Part shown: one piece after another, positions 25,493-35,810 of the stretch
Position numbering within the stretch: position 1 is the stretch's first letter
Layout of the letters: the number at the start of each line of letters is the position of its first letter
Program-made: the position numbers and the translations under genes
The notes under the pieces: generated by a model
Databases searched by the model: none
The model's input: only the letters and a program-made list of their open reading frames with translations
What the model was told of the DNA's origin: nothing
From: Nocardiopsis sp. N85
GTDB lineage: Bacteria > Actinomycetota > Actinomycetes > Streptosporangiales > Streptosporangiaceae
Reading direction: 5' to 3'
DNA: 64,000 nt
Assembly: GCF_028882275.1 (NCBI RefSeq)
Contig: NZ_JARBUT010000001.1
Span: 310,001 to 374,000, forward strand

Positions 25493-27174
25493 GTCACCCG
25501 CACCCCGATCTGAGCTCGCCGCCGCCTCTCGCCGAGGGCGCCCTGCGCATCGTCGCCCTGGGCGGTCTCGGTGAGATCGGCCGCAACATGACGGTCTTCG
25601 AGTACGGCGGCCGGCTGCTCATCGTCGACTGCGGTGTGCTGTTCCCCGAGGAGGAACAGCCCGGCGTCGACCTGATCCTGCCCGACTTCGAGTACATCCG
25701 GGGCCGCCTGGACGACGTCGAGGCGATCATCCTCACGCACGGCCACGAGGACCACATCGGCGGCGTCCCGTTCCTGCTCCGCGAACGGGCCGACATCCCC
25801 ATCGTCGGTTCCCGGCTCACCCTGGCGCTGATCTCCGCCAAGCTCGGCGAGCACCGGATCAATCCCGTCACGATCCAGGTCGAGGAGGGGGAACGGCACG
25901 ACTTCGGCCCCTTCGGCCTGGAGTTCTTCGCGGTCAACCACTCCATCCCGGACGCGCTGGCCGTGGGCATCCGCACGCCCGCCGGCTCGGTGCTGCACAC
26001 CGGTGACTTCAAGATGGACCAGCTGCCGCTGGACGGCCGCCTCACCGACCTGGCCGGGTTCGCCCGGTTCGGCGACGAGGGCGTGGACCTGCTGCTGTCG
26101 GACTCCACCAACGCCGAGCAGCCCGGGTTCGTCATCCACGAGCGCAACCTGAGCGAGGCCATCGACAAGGTGTTCCGCCAGGCCGACAAGCGCATCGTGG
26201 TGGCCTGCTTCGCCTCGCACGTCCACCGGGTCCAGCAGGTCATCGACTCCGCCACCAAGCACGGTCGCAAGATCGCCTTCGTCGGCCGGTCGATGGTCCG
26301 CAACATGAACATCGCCCGCGACCTGGGGTACCTGACCATCCCCGGCGACACCGTCATCGACGCGCGCCGGATCGACGACATGCCGCCCGAGAAGGCCGTG
26401 CTCATCTGCACCGGTTCCCAGGGCGAGCCCATGTCGGCACTGAGCCGGATGGCCAACCGCGATCACCAGATCCGCATCGAGGAGGGCGACACCATCCTGC
26501 TGGCGTCCTCGCTCATCCCCGGCAACGAGAACTCGGTCAACCGGGTGATCAACGGACTGACCCGCTGGGGCGCCAAGGTGGTCCACAAGGGCAACGCCCT
26601 GGTGCACGTGTCCGGGCACGCGCCCGCCGGTGAGCTGCTGTACGTGCTCAACATGGTGCGCCCGCGCAACTTCATGCCGGTGCACGGCGAGTGGCGACAC
26701 ATGCGCGCCCACGCCGACCTGGCGAAACTGGCGGGCGTCCCGTCCGACCGGATCGTCATCGCCGAGGACGGCGTGGTCGTCGACCTGCACAAGAACCGGG
26801 CCAAGATCGTCGGCGCGGTCCAGGCCGGTTACGTGTACGTGGACGGCTCCTCCGTCGGCGACGTCACCGACGCCGCCCTCAAGGACCGCCGCATCCTCGG
26901 CGAGGAGGGCTTCATCTCCGTCGTCGTCGCCGTGGACTCCACCACGGGCAAGATCCTGGGCGAGCCGGAGATCCACACCCGGGGCGCGGGCATCGGCGCC
27001 GACGCCTACGACGACGTCATCGACCGGCTCCAGGACGCCCTGGACAAGGCGGCCAAGGACGGGGTCAACGACCCGCACCAGCTGCGCCAGCTCATCCGGC
27101 GCAGCACGGGTCGCTGGGTCAACGACACCTACCGTCGCCGCCCGATGATCATCCCGGTCCTGGTCGAGGTCTGA
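25489..27174 (+). CDS. rnj: Ribonuclease J
   Basis: 561 residues. A beta-CASP metallo-beta-lactamase RNase with endo- and 5'-exonuclease activity in mRNA decay and rRNA maturation. The metal motif is THGHEDHIGG (near residues 83-92), followed by HTGDFKMDQ, DSTNAEQPGF, the beta-CASP ACFASHVHRVQQ and SGHAPAGELLY. The dapA-rnj pairing with a 4-base overlap is conserved in actinobacteria. A perfect 15-base terminator stem follows. Confidence 0.96.
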   Translation: MSHPHPDLSSPPPLAEGALRIVALGGLGEIGRNMTVFEYGGRLLIVDCGVLFPEEEQPGVDLILPDFEYIRGRLDDVEAIILTHGHEDHIGGVPFLLRERADIPIVGSRLTLALISAKLGEHRINPVTIQVEEGERHDFGPFGLEFFAVNHSIPDALAVGIRTPAGSVLHTGDFKMDQLPLDGRLTDLAGFARFGDEGVDLLLSDSTNAEQPGFVIHERNLSEAIDKVFRQADKRIVVACFASHVHRVQQVIDSATKHGRKIAFVGRSMVRNMNIARDLGYLTIPGDTVIDARRIDDMPPEKAVLICTGSQGEPMSALSRMANRDHQIRIEEGDTILLASSLIPGNENSVNRVINGLTRWGAKVVHKGNALVHVSGHAPAGELLYVLNMVRPRNFMPVHGEWRHMRAHADLAKLAGVPSDRIVIAEDGVVVDLHKNRAKIVGAVQAGYVYVDGSSVGDVTDAALKDRRILGEEGFISVVVAVDSTTGKILGEPEIHTRGAGIGADAYDDVIDRLQDALDKAAKDGVNDPHQLRQLIRRSTGRWVNDTYRRRPMIIPVLVEV

Positions 27175-27193
27175 CCGGCCCGGGGCGATGCGC

Positions 27194-27227
27194 GCCGAAC
27201 GGCCCGGGGCGACCCGGGCCGTTCGGC
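27194..27227 (+). terminator. Terminator of dapA-rnj
   Basis: Perfect 15-base stem, GCCGAACGGCCCGGG (27194-27208) with its complement at 27213-27227, and a GCGA tetraloop (GNRA class). It starts 20 bases past the rnj stop. Confidence 0.85.
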
Positions 27228-27276
27228 GTTCCACGACACGCCGCCGGAGGAACACGCCTCGGGATGGACATCTCGA

Positions 27277-27282
27277 TAGGCT
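27277..27282 (+). promoter_or_regulatory. Possible -10 of ftsK
   Basis: TAGGCT about 68 bases before the ftsK ATG, between the rnj terminator and the gene. A GTG 7 bases downstream opens a frame I regard as a shadow. No clear -35. Confidence 0.3.
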
Positions 27283-27350
27283 CCGCGCCGTGGCGGTCCC
27301 TCGTGCCCGCCGGACGATCGACCCTTCCCCCGTATCGGAGGTGACCCCCG

Positions 27351-29837
27351 ATGGCCGCGCGTGCCTCCTCAAGCGGTTCCGGGCGCAAGAAGTCCCCGGC
27401 CGCGCGCAGACCGCCGGCCAAGCGGATGCCGGACGGGCCCATCGCGTTCGCGGTCACCATGTTCGGACAGTTCCTGCTGGTGTTGTGGAAACTCGTCGCG
27501 CACACCGTCGGCGGCGCGGCCCGCGCCGTGGGCCGCAGCACCCGCGACCTCGACCCCGACCTGCGCCGCGACGGCGTCGGCCTGCTGCTGTTGGCGGCCG
27601 GCATCCTGGTGGCGGCGGCCGTGTGGTGGGAGAGCGACGGGCCGCTGCCGGAGTACACCCGTCTGGTGGTGGTCGGCGCCTTCGGCACGTTCTCGCCGAT
27701 CCTGCCGCTGCTGTTCCTGCCGCTGGCGGTCCGTCTGATGCGCACGCCGAGCACGGCCAAGGAGGGCGACGCCGGCCGGCTGTTCATCGGCACGACCGCG
27801 ATCATGCTGGGTCTGCTCGGCCTCATCCACATCGGTCACGGCATCCCGCGGCCCTCCGAGGGCATGGCGGCCCTCCAGGAGGCGGGCGGTCTCATCGGGT
27901 TCGTCGCCTCGGGGCCGCTGAGCGCCGTCATCACCCCCTGGCTCACCGGCGTGCTGCTCTCGCTGGTCCTCGTCTTCGGGATCCTCGTGGTCACCTCCAC
28001 ACCCATCCGGCGCATCCCCGAACGGCTCCACACCCTCATGGGCGCCCTCATGGAACGCGACGCCGGACCCGACGCGGGCATCGGCATCCTGGGCGCCGAG
28101 CCGGAGAAGAAGCCCGCCCGCAAGCGCAGGTCCAGGAAGAAGACCGAGGAGACGGCCGGCGAGACGGTGGCCGGGGACCACGAACGCCCCTACGACGGCC
28201 CGGTGCTGCCCGAGGGGCCCCTCGGGCCGGCGCCGACCGACGAAGAGGGGGCGGCGCGGGCCGGGACCGTCATCGAGCCCGAGAAGGGCGGACGGAAGAA
28301 GACCACGGTCCCCGATCCCACCCCGGCGCCCACCGTCAGCGAGCAGCTCACCCTCCCCTCCCGGGTGGTGGAGGGCGACTACGAGCTGCCCCCGCCGCCG
28401 ATGCTCAAGCCGGGCAGCCCGGTCAAGCCGCGCACCAAGGCCAACGACGAGGTGCTGGCGGCGCTCACCGGGGTGCTCACCCAGTTCGGCATCGACGCCG
28501 AGGTCACCGGGTTCACCCGGGGGCCCACGGTCACCCGCTACGAGATCTCGCTGGGCCCCGCGGTCAAGGTCGAGAAGGTCACCGCGCTCACCAAGAACAT
28601 CTCCCTGGCCGTCAAGAGCGCCGACGTGCGCATCCAGTCGCCGATCCCCGGCAAGTCCGCGATCGGCGTGGAGATCCCCAACACGGACAAGGACATCGTC
28701 AGCCTGGGCGACGTCCTGGGCTCATCGGTGGCCACCTCCGACGACCACCCCATGCTGGTGGGCCTCGGCAAGGACGTCGAGGGTTCCAACGTGGTGGCGA
28801 ACCTGGCCAAGATGCCGCACGTGCTGGTCGCCGGCGCCACCGGCGCGGGCAAGTCGACGTGCATCAACGGGCTCATCACCTCGTTGATGATGCGGGCCAC
28901 CCCCGACGAGGTCCGGATGATCCTGGTCGACCCCAAGCGGGTCGAGCTGACCATGTACGAGGGCATCCCGCACCTGATCACGCCCATCATCACCAATCCC
29001 AAACGGGCGGCCGAGGCCCTCCAGTGGGTGGTGGGGGAGATGGACCGGCGCTACGACGACCTGGCGGCCTCCGGGTACCGGCACGTGGACGACTTCAACG
29101 CCGCCGTGCGCACCGGTGAGCTGACCGCCCCCCTGGGCAGCGAACGGGTCTATGAGCCCTACCCGTACCTGCTGGTCATCGTCGATGAGCTCGCGGACCT
29201 GATGATGGTGGCCCCGCGCGACGTCGAGGACGCGGTCGTGCGCATCACCCAGCTGGCCCGGGCGGCCGGCATCCACCTGGTGCTGGCGACCCAGCGTCCC
29301 AGCGTCGACGTCGTCACCGGCCTGATCAAGGCCAACGTGCCCTCCCGGCTGGCGTTCGCCACCTCCAGCCTCGCCGACAGCCGGGTCATCCTCGACCAGC
29401 CCGGGGCCGAGAAGCTGGTGGGCAAGGGCGACTCCCTGTTCCTGCCGATGGGCGCGGGCAAACCGATCCGTTTGCAGAACGCCTGGGTGTCGGAGAAGGA
29501 GATCCGGGCGATCGTCGAGCACTGCAAGAAGCAGGCCGAGCCCAGCTACCGCGAGGACGTCGCGGTGGCCGACACGAAGAAGAAGGAGATCGACGAGGAG
29601 ATCGGCGACGACCTGGACCTGCTGTTGCAGGCCGTCGAACTGGTGGTCACCACCCAGTTCGGGTCGACCTCCATGCTCCAGCGCAAGCTGCGCGTCGGCT
29701 TCGCCAAGGCCGGCCGGCTGATGGACCTCATGGAGAGCCGCGACGTGGTCGGCCCCAGCGAGGGCTCCAAGGCCCGCGACGTACTGGTCCAACCCGACCA
29801 ACTGCCCGCCGTCCTGACCGACATCCGGGGCGGTTAG
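27351..29837 (+). CDS. ftsK: DNA translocase FtsK/SpoIIIE
   Basis: 828 residues, preceded by CGGAGGTGA. It pumps chromosomal DNA through the division septum. Basic N-terminus, four membrane helices (about residues 65-215), a Lys/Arg/Glu-rich linker, then the motor: alpha domain VLTQFGIDAEVTGFTRGPTVTRYE, Walker A VAGATGAGKSTCINGL (near residue 495), Walker B YLLVIVDELADLMM, HLVLATQRPSVDVVTGLIKAN and the C-terminal gamma winged helix (QFGSTSMLQRKLRVGFAKAGRLMDLME) that reads KOPS. Length is typical for actinobacteria. Confidence 0.96.
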   Translation: MAARASSSGSGRKKSPAARRPPAKRMPDGPIAFAVTMFGQFLLVLWKLVAHTVGGAARAVGRSTRDLDPDLRRDGVGLLLLAAGILVAAAVWWESDGPLPEYTRLVVVGAFGTFSPILPLLFLPLAVRLMRTPSTAKEGDAGRLFIGTTAIMLGLLGLIHIGHGIPRPSEGMAALQEAGGLIGFVASGPLSAVITPWLTGVLLSLVLVFGILVVTSTPIRRIPERLHTLMGALMERDAGPDAGIGILGAEPEKKPARKRRSRKKTEETAGETVAGDHERPYDGPVLPEGPLGPAPTDEEGAARAGTVIEPEKGGRKKTTVPDPTPAPTVSEQLTLPSRVVEGDYELPPPPMLKPGSPVKPRTKANDEVLAALTGVLTQFGIDAEVTGFTRGPTVTRYEISLGPAVKVEKVTALTKNISLAVKSADVRIQSPIPGKSAIGVEIPNTDKDIVSLGDVLGSSVATSDDHPMLVGLGKDVEGSNVVANLAKMPHVLVAGATGAGKSTCINGLITSLMMRATPDEVRMILVDPKRVELTMYEGIPHLITPIITNPKRAAEALQWVVGEMDRRYDDLAASGYRHVDDFNAAVRTGELTAPLGSERVYEPYPYLLVIVDELADLMMVAPRDVEDAVVRITQLARAAGIHLVLATQRPSVDVVTGLIKANVPSRLAFATSSLADSRVILDQPGAEKLVGKGDSLFLPMGAGKPIRLQNAWVSEKEIRAIVEHCKKQAEPSYREDVAVADTKKKEIDEEIGDDLDLLLQAVELVVTTQFGSTSMLQRKLRVGFAKAGRLMDLMESRDVVGPSEGSKARDVLVQPDQLPAVLTDIRGG

Positions 29838-29845
29838 CCCGGGTT

Positions 29846-29880
29846 CCGGTGGTGCCGCTCGTCACGAGCGGCACCACCGG
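29846..29880 (+). terminator. Terminator of ftsK
   Basis: A 17-base perfect inverted repeat around one central base: CCGGTGGTGCCGCTCGT (29846-29862) and its complement (29864-29880), 8 bases past the ftsK stop. The opposing gene ends at 30036, so it may insulate both. Confidence 0.85.
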
Positions 29881-30035
29881 CGTGTTCCCCCGTCGACCGA
29901 TGAGGAGGCCCTCCGTGCCGGGGCGCCGCGCGGCGGCGGGGCGCACGCGCGGAACACGTCCCGGGTGCGCCGACCCGACGGGCCGGGTGCGCGGCGGACC
30001 GTGGGCGGTGAGGCGCGGCCCCGAAGAGGCGGGGG

Positions 30036-32189
30036 TCAGCGCCGACGGGTGGCGAAGTGGTCGAGCACCCCTCGTAGCAGGCCGGTGTCCAGCGCCAGCC
30101 CGTCCAGTGCGGCCTCGGCCAGGTCGCGGTGGGCGGCGAGCGTACGGGCGGCCGTCGCCCGGCCGTGCGCGCCGACCAGGGCCGACCGGGCGCCGTCGGA
30201 GTCGGCGAGCAGCTCCGAGCGCACCCGCAGGACGATGCCCGCATGGTGCGCGTAGGAGGTGAGCAGATCGATCTCGTGGTCGGGCAGGCCCAGGAGGATC
30301 GCCGCCGGGACCAGGGCGACCTCGATCTCCGTCGAGGTCGTCAGCGCGTACACCTCCAGGAACCCGGACGGGTCGGCGGGCTCCTCGCCCCGCGCCGGCA
30401 CCCGGTCCAGGTAGCGGCCCCGGCACAGCCGTTCGGGCCCCAACAGCACGCCCACGCGCGCGATCGCCCTGATCACCCGCTCCTCCGGGTGATCGTCCGC
30501 CATCCGCGCCATGAGCGCGTACCCGCTGGAGATCAGCGCGATCCCGGCCAGGTGCGAGAACCGTTCGTCGAAGGCCAGGCTCCCGGTGTGGAACAGCTCC
30601 ACGGCGGCCACCAGCGGTGCCAGCGGTTCGGGGTCCATCGCCGCCCCCTCGGCCAGCATCAAGGTCAGCGCCGGGCGCAGCGGGCCCTCCGGTCCGTCCG
30701 TGGAACGGGACAGCACCCCCCGCGGGCCGCGGGCGTCGTTGCCGGAGGCGTACCGGGTCAGGGCGGTGTCGACGAACCCCGAGCGGTCGGCGGCGAAGGT
30801 GCGGGGGTCGGTCGCCGCGTGCGGGCGCGCCCGCGAGGGCGCCGGCGCCGGGAGGGCGAACCCGCTCCGGCGGTGGGCGATCCGCGCGGCGGAACGCAGG
30901 AACCCCTCGATCTCCGGTGTCGGCCGGTGCGCTTCGAGCCACTCCTCGATCCGGAAGCGATCCCGCGCCAGGTGGGCGACCAGCCGGGCGCTCCCGTGAT
31001 GGGCCAGGGCGTCGGCGGTCTCCGGGTCCCCGCCGAACACCGTCGCGGCCATGTACGCCTCGGCCGCGAAGAGGTCGTGGAGCGGATCGCCGTCCAGGTC
31101 CCGCGGGGCCAGCGTGAACGGGGTGAGCCGCCCGGTCACCGCGTCCCGTGCCCGGTTCAGCAGGTCGTGGCGCAGCCGGGTGGCCAGTGCCATGACGAGG
31201 TGCCGGTGGACCGGAACCCCCGGGCGGGCGCGGCGGCCCACCAGGGTGGCGGCGATCCCGCCCGCCCCCGTCTCCACCATCGCGTCGACGAGCAGCGTCT
31301 CCCCGCCGTCGCGGAGCGCCTCCGCGCGGGTGCGCCGTTCCGCACGGGCCCGAGCCAGGTACATGACCTCGGTGGCCCGGTACAGGAGGCGGTGCTCGGC
31401 GAAGGGGAAACCGGCCAGCAGCAGGACGTGGGCCGCGTGCAGTTCCTCCGCCAGGGGATCGTCGGGGACCCCGGCGGGGGGAACGGGTTCGATCTCGCTC
31501 AACAGGTGCGGCAGCAACCGGTGGTGGGCGTCGTTCCTGTCGTACGCGGGAAGGTCGACCACGGCCTGGGCCACGGCCAGGGCGTAGGCCCCGTGGACGA
31601 CGCGTCTCAGGTGCGCCGCGGTCGCCTCGGGGCCGGCGTCGAGGGTGTCGTGCGAGCCGATCGCCAGCACCCGGCCGATGGTCCTGGCCGCCCGGTCCAT
31701 GGCCCCGGTGGCGAGCGCCTCCTCGGGCAGCGCCGCGTACAGCCGGGTGATCCGCTCGCGCAGCAGGCCCGAGGCCGGAACCCGGCGCAGGGCCGCGTGG
31801 GCGCGGATCCGTTCCAGCGCGGTGTCGACCGCGTCGACGGGCGCGGTGGAAGAGGAGGGGGGTCTGCGTCGCGGATCGGCGATGATCCGGTCGAGGAGGT
31901 CTGAGGAGGGGACCTCGCCCAGGGAGAGCGCGTGTCGGCGCAGGGCCTCGCGCCGCAGACGGGTCGCTTCGGCGGCGCGCGCCGCCTCGGAGTCCGGCCG
32001 ATGGCGTATGAGGGCCTGGAGGCGGTGCCGGTCGGACGGCTCCGGTAGGTGGGCGGTCCACCGGTACACGTGCGCGGCGACCTCTTCGGGATGGGTGCCG
32101 CTCCAGGCGCGGAAGGCATCGAGGGTGTCGCGGGCCGCGACGAGCGGGGCGTCGCCGTCGAGATCGGCGTCGGAGAGATGGTGGGGCAT
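30036..32189 (-). CDS. Large helical protein resembling two degenerate class I isoprenoid-synthase domains
   Basis: 717 residues, Ala/Arg/Leu-rich, no signal or membrane helix. Residues about 498-660 follow the polyprenyl-diphosphate synthase pattern: EGPLRPALTLMLAEG, VAAVELFHTGSLAFDE, then FLEVYALTTSTEIEVALVPAAILLGL and AHHAGIVLRVRSELLA. The first Asp-rich motif (DDxxD after the HTxSL stretch) is replaced by DERFS, and the second (QIxDDxxD) by LRVRSELLA. Residues about 200-420 may be another worn helical prenyl-synthase-like unit (TRLRHDLLNRARDAVTGRLTPFT). The resemblance is by eye. By inference it is a non-catalytic scaffold or binding protein. It sits alone between ftsK and the rodZ-like gene. 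ATG 32189 has only a weak ribosome site. Confidence 0.6.
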   Translation of the reverse strand: MPHHLSDADLDGDAPLVAARDTLDAFRAWSGTHPEEVAAHVYRWTAHLPEPSDRHRLQALIRHRPDSEAARAAEATRLRREALRRHALSLGEVPSSDLLDRIIADPRRRPPSSSTAPVDAVDTALERIRAHAALRRVPASGLLRERITRLYAALPEEALATGAMDRAARTIGRVLAIGSHDTLDAGPEATAAHLRRVVHGAYALAVAQAVVDLPAYDRNDAHHRLLPHLLSEIEPVPPAGVPDDPLAEELHAAHVLLLAGFPFAEHRLLYRATEVMYLARARAERRTRAEALRDGGETLLVDAMVETGAGGIAATLVGRRARPGVPVHRHLVMALATRLRHDLLNRARDAVTGRLTPFTLAPRDLDGDPLHDLFAAEAYMAATVFGGDPETADALAHHGSARLVAHLARDRFRIEEWLEAHRPTPEIEGFLRSAARIAHRRSGFALPAPAPSRARPHAATDPRTFAADRSGFVDTALTRYASGNDARGPRGVLSRSTDGPEGPLRPALTLMLAEGAAMDPEPLAPLVAAVELFHTGSLAFDERFSHLAGIALISSGYALMARMADDHPEERVIRAIARVGVLLGPERLCRGRYLDRVPARGEEPADPSGFLEVYALTTSTEIEVALVPAAILLGLPDHEIDLLTSYAHHAGIVLRVRSELLADSDGARSALVGAHGRATAARTLAAHRDLAEAALDGLALDTGLLRGVLDHFATRRR

Positions 32190-32408
32190 CGTCTGCTTCG
32201 GGGGGAGGGGAGCGGGGACGTTCCAAGGTCATCGTAGCCACGGGTCCCGGACAAGGGGATGACCGTATCCGGTTGAGGAATCTGGCCGTAATTCTGTCCG
32301 ATTTGGCGGGATCTTGAGCGCTTCATGGGGCGTGGTGAACTGCGAGCACCCTCCGAGGGGCGGCAGAGTGGACCTCGACAGATACGCACAGTCGCGAGGG
32401 GAGTGCGC

Positions 32409-33581
32409 ATGGCGACGATCGGTCATACCCTGTCCGCCGCCCGCGTCGCGGCGGGATTCACGGTCGCCGACCTCAGCACCCGTACACGCATCCGGGAACC
32501 GGTGCTCCGGGCCATCGAGGAGGAGGACTTCGTCCTTTGCGGTGGGGACTTCTACGCCCGCGGCCACATCCGCGGCCTCTGCCGGGCCCTGGGCCTGGAC
32601 CCGAAGCCGCTCCTGGAGGAGTTCGACCGGGAGCACGCGGGCCGCCGCGGCTCCGTCTTCGTTCCCCCGCCCCGCCACGCGGCCGCCGTGCCGGCGGCCT
32701 CCCGGGCCATGATGGAGGCCCGGGCCGGGGGACGGGAGGGGGAGACAGGGGAGGCCGCCACGGCCGGTCCCCCCGTCATCGGGGAGGGCGTCGAACCCGA
32801 CGCCGGCACCGAGCGCTGGGGTCACTTCGAACGCGGTGAACGGCTGCGCCGCAAGGTACGCGGCGGTCGTCCGCGCCGTCGCCCCGCCGCCGCGGCGGCC
32901 GTACCCGGGCCCCGCGAACCGGAGAGGGGGGACGGTCGTCCCCGGGACCCGGGGAAGAGGGCCGACCGACACCGGGAGCAGGGGAAGGGAGCCCACCGTC
33001 CCCGGGGGCGCAGGGCGAAACCCCGGGACGCGCGGCCCGACGCCCGACCGGCGCCGCGCCCGCCCGTCACCCGGGCCCGCAGCCGTCGGGCCGATGCCGT
33101 CCGTCGGCACTGGCCCTGGGCGCTGGTCGCCCTGCTGGTCGTCCTCAGCGTCGTCATCGGTGTGCGGACCTGGCGGGAGTGGGACGGCGGCGACCCGCTG
33201 AGCACCGCCTTCACGGAGACCGGGAGCGGCGGGACCGTCGACTCCTCGGTGCTCCCCGAGACGCTGGAGGACGATACCGCCGAGAAGGTCGCCGGCAAGA
33301 CCACGGACAAGGGCGCGGCCGCACCCGACGAGGTCACCGTCGGGTTGACCGCGTCCGCGCGCACGTGGCTCAAGGTCACCGACGCCGAGGGTGAGGACCT
33401 GTTCACGGGCTTCCTCATGGCGGACGAGGCCAAGGAGTACGTGACGGAGAACACCCTCACGCTGTGGCTGGGCAACGCCGGCGGCGTCGAGGTCTCCGTC
33501 AACGGCGAGGACCTGGGTGCCGTCGGACGCAGCGGTGAGGTCAAGGAGGTGGTCGTCGGGGTCGACGGCTTCGACGACTGA
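32409..33581 (+). CDS. RodZ-like protein: HTH domain, membrane helix, DUF4115
   Basis: 390 residues. An N-terminal RodZ-type HTH_25 domain ([38 protein letters not shown], then [18 protein letters not shown]), a long disordered Arg/Pro/Gly-rich linker (about 85-230), one membrane helix ([17 protein letters not shown], about 235-254) and a C-terminal extracytoplasmic DUF4115 fold ([24 protein letters not shown] ... [12 protein letters not shown]). In rods RodZ bridges MreB to the cell wall; here the role is cell-shape or envelope related by family. ATG 32409 follows GAGGGGAG. The HTH probably binds protein rather than DNA. Confidence 0.88.
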   Translation: MATIGHTLSAARVAAGFTVADLSTRTRIREPVLRAIEEEDFVLCGGDFYARGHIRGLCRALGLDPKPLLEEFDREHAGRRGSVFVPPPRHAAAVPAASRAMMEARAGGREGETGEAATAGPPVIGEGVEPDAGTERWGHFERGERLRRKVRGGRPRRRPAAAAAVPGPREPERGDGRPRDPGKRADRHREQGKGAHRPRGRRAKPRDARPDARPAPRPPVTRARSRRADAVRRHWPWALVALLVVLSVVIGVRTWREWDGGDPLSTAFTETGSGGTVDSSVLPETLEDDTAEKVAGKTTDKGAAAPDEVTVGLTASARTWLKVTDAEGEDLFTGFLMADEAKEYVTENTLTLWLGNAGGVEVSVNGEDLGAVGRSGEVKEVVVGVDGFDD

Positions 33582-33592
33582 CCCGGCACCGG

Positions 33593-33620
33593 CCCCGGCC
33601 AGGGAGGATCCCGGCCGGGG
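33593..33620 (+). terminator. Terminator-like hairpin after the rodZ-like gene
   Basis: CCCCGGCC (33593-33600) and GGCCGGGG (33613-33620) with a 12-base loop, 12 bases past the stop. Short stem and no U-run, so possibly only a pause or processing site. Confidence 0.4.
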
Positions 33621-33759
33621 TACGGGCGGGTGGACCGATGCGGGTAATGTGGGTGGCTGCGGGCGACGCCGATCGCACCGCGCGCGAGGGGTGATTCGGG
33701 GACCACGCCCGACCCGCCCTCGCGACCATTCGAAACGCTCTCCCACACGCTTGGAAGCC

Positions 33760-35208
33760 ATGTCATCGCGCCGTACTGTCTCACTGGTCACCCTGGGGTG
33801 TGCGCGTAACGAGGTCGACTCCGAAGAGCTGGCCGGGCGCCTGTCCGCGGGCGGCTGGGAGCTGGTCGACGGCGACGCCAAGGCCGACGTCACCCTCGTC
33901 AACACCTGCGGGTTCATCGACGCCGCCAAACAGGACTCCATCGAGAGCCTGCTGGAGGCCGCCGAGAACGGCGGCAAGGTCGTCGCCGCCGGATGCATGG
34001 CCGAGCGCTACGGTTCCGAGCTCGCCGACGCCCTCCCCGAGGCCCAGGTCATCGGATTCGACGATTACGCGGCCATCACCGATCGCCTCGACGACGTGGT
34101 CGAGGGGCGCCCCCTGGTGCCGCACACCCCGCGCGACCGGCGCACGCTGCTGCCGATCAGCCCGGTGGAACGCGACGCCTCCCGGGTGCACGTCCCCGGC
34201 CACGGCGCGTTCGCCGAGTCCACCGGGGCCGACGGCACCGAACTGCCCTACCGTGCCGCGATCCCGCGCCGCCGCCTGACCGGCGGCCCGGTGGCCAACC
34301 TCAAGATCGCCTCCGGTTGCGACCGCCGGTGCACCTTCTGCGCCATCCCGACCTTCCGCGGCGCCTACATCTCCCGCCACCCCGACGAGATCGTTCGCGA
34401 GGCCGAGTGGCTGGCCTCCGAGGGCGTGCGCGAGGTCTTCCTGGTCAGTGAGAACTCCACCTCGTACGGCAAGGACCTGGGCGACGTGCGCGCCCTGGAG
34501 AGGCTGCTGCCGCGCCTGGCCGCCGTCGAGGGTCTGGACCGGGTCCGCGTCAGCTACCTCCAGCCCGCCGAGGTCCGCCCGGGGCTGGTGGACGTCCTCA
34601 CCGGGACGCCCGGCGTGGTGCCCTACTTCGACCTGTCGTTCCAGCACGCCAGCGGCACCCTGCTGCGCCGCATGCGGCGCTTCGGCGACCGCGAGCGCTT
34701 CCTGGAACTGCTCGACACCGTGCGCTCCCGGGTGCCCGAGGCGGGCGCCCGCTCCAACTTCATCGTCGGCTTCCCCGGTGAGACCGAGGCCGAGTTCGAG
34801 GACCTGGTCTCCTTCCTGGAATCGGCGCGCCTGGACGCCATCGGCGTCTTCGGCTACTCCGACGAGGACGGCACCGAGGCCAAGGGCCACGCCGACAAGG
34901 TGCCCGAGGAGGTCGTCGCCGAGCGCGTGGACCGCCTCAACCGTCTCGCCGAGGAGCTCATGGCCCAGCGCGCCGAAGAGCGCCTGGGCGACGAGGTGAC
35001 CGTGCTCGTGGAGACGGTGCTGGAGGACGGGGCCTACGAGGGCCGCTCCGAGCACCAGGCCCCCGAGGTGGACGGCAGCACCATCCTCTACGGTGAGGAC
35101 CTGGCCGTGGGCGATCTGGTCCGGGCCACCGTCGTGCAGGCGATCGGTGCCGATCTGGTGGCCGAGCAGGACGAGGATCGGCCGGACGGGGAAGCCGGAG
35201 AGAGATGA
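33760..35208 (+). CDS. rimO: Ribosomal protein S12 methylthiotransferase RimO
   Basis: 482 residues. A radical-SAM enzyme with two Fe-S clusters that methylthiolates the conserved Asp of S12. N-terminal UPF0004 domain with the three cluster cysteines ([27 protein letters not shown]), the radical-SAM triad CDRRCTFC (near residue 187), [16 protein letters not shown] and a C-terminal TRAM-like part. [14 protein letters not shown] and the SENSTSYG segment mark RimO rather than MiaB. ATG 33760 gives [17 protein letters not shown], the usual N-terminus. pgsA starts in its stop (ATGA). Confidence 0.94.
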   Translation: MSSRRTVSLVTLGCARNEVDSEELAGRLSAGGWELVDGDAKADVTLVNTCGFIDAAKQDSIESLLEAAENGGKVVAAGCMAERYGSELADALPEAQVIGFDDYAAITDRLDDVVEGRPLVPHTPRDRRTLLPISPVERDASRVHVPGHGAFAESTGADGTELPYRAAIPRRRLTGGPVANLKIASGCDRRCTFCAIPTFRGAYISRHPDEIVREAEWLASEGVREVFLVSENSTSYGKDLGDVRALERLLPRLAAVEGLDRVRVSYLQPAEVRPGLVDVLTGTPGVVPYFDLSFQHASGTLLRRMRRFGDRERFLELLDTVRSRVPEAGARSNFIVGFPGETEAEFEDLVSFLESARLDAIGVFGYSDEDGTEAKGHADKVPEEVVAERVDRLNRLAEELMAQRAEERLGDEVTVLVETVLEDGAYEGRSEHQAPEVDGSTILYGEDLAVGDLVRATVVQAIGADLVAEQDEDRPDGEAGER

Positions 35209-35810
35209 GCACCCACAACGCGGCGACGCCCGCCCCCCACGTTCCGCTGTGGAACATCGCGAACATCCTCACCATGAGCCGACTGGTCATGGTCCCGATC
35301 TTCGTGTGGTTCATGTTCCTGGACGGCACCTGGTGGCGTGCGGCCGCCTTCGCGGTCTTCGTGCTCGCGGCCATCACCGACCGCATCGACGGTGAACTGG
35401 CCCGTCGGCACGGCCTGGTCACCGACTTCGGCAAGATCGTCGACCCCATCGCGGACAAGGCCCTGACCGGAGCGGCCCTGGTGGTCCTCTCCCTCCAGGG
35501 CGACCTGTGGTGGTGGGTGACCATCGCGATCCTGGCCCGCGAGTGGGGCGTCACCCTGCTGCGCTTCGCGGTGCTGCGCTACGTCGTCATGCCCGCGAGC
35601 AAGGGCGGCAAGCTCAAGACGGTCCTTCAGATCGTCGCGATCAGCGTCTACCTGTTCCCGTTGTGGATCCTGCCCTTCAGCGACGTGTTCGTCTGGTTCG
35701 CCCACGTGGTGATGGCCGCGGCCCTGGTGGTCACCCTGTGGACCGGTGCCATCTACGTGCTGGACGCGATCCGCGCGGTCCGCGCCGGCAAGCGGGAGAC
35801 CTCGGAGTGA
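35205..35810 (+). CDS. pgsA: CDP-diacylglycerol-glycerol-3-phosphate 3-phosphatidyltransferase
   Basis: 201 residues, a CDP-alcohol phosphatidyltransferase with about five or six membrane helices, making phosphatidylglycerol phosphate. The family motif D-x2-DG-x2-AR-x8-G-x3-D-x3-D is intact ([20 protein letters not shown] followed by VDPIADK, near residues 59-85). [18 protein letters not shown] is a typical opening. It is the middle gene of rimO-pgsA-cinA, with 4-base overlaps on both sides. Confidence 0.94.
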   Translation: MSTHNAATPAPHVPLWNIANILTMSRLVMVPIFVWFMFLDGTWWRAAAFAVFVLAAITDRIDGELARRHGLVTDFGKIVDPIADKALTGAALVVLSLQGDLWWWVTIAILAREWGVTLLRFAVLRYVVMPASKGGKLKTVLQIVAISVYLFPLWILPFSDVFVWFAHVVMAAALVVTLWTGAIYVLDAIRAVRAGKRETSE

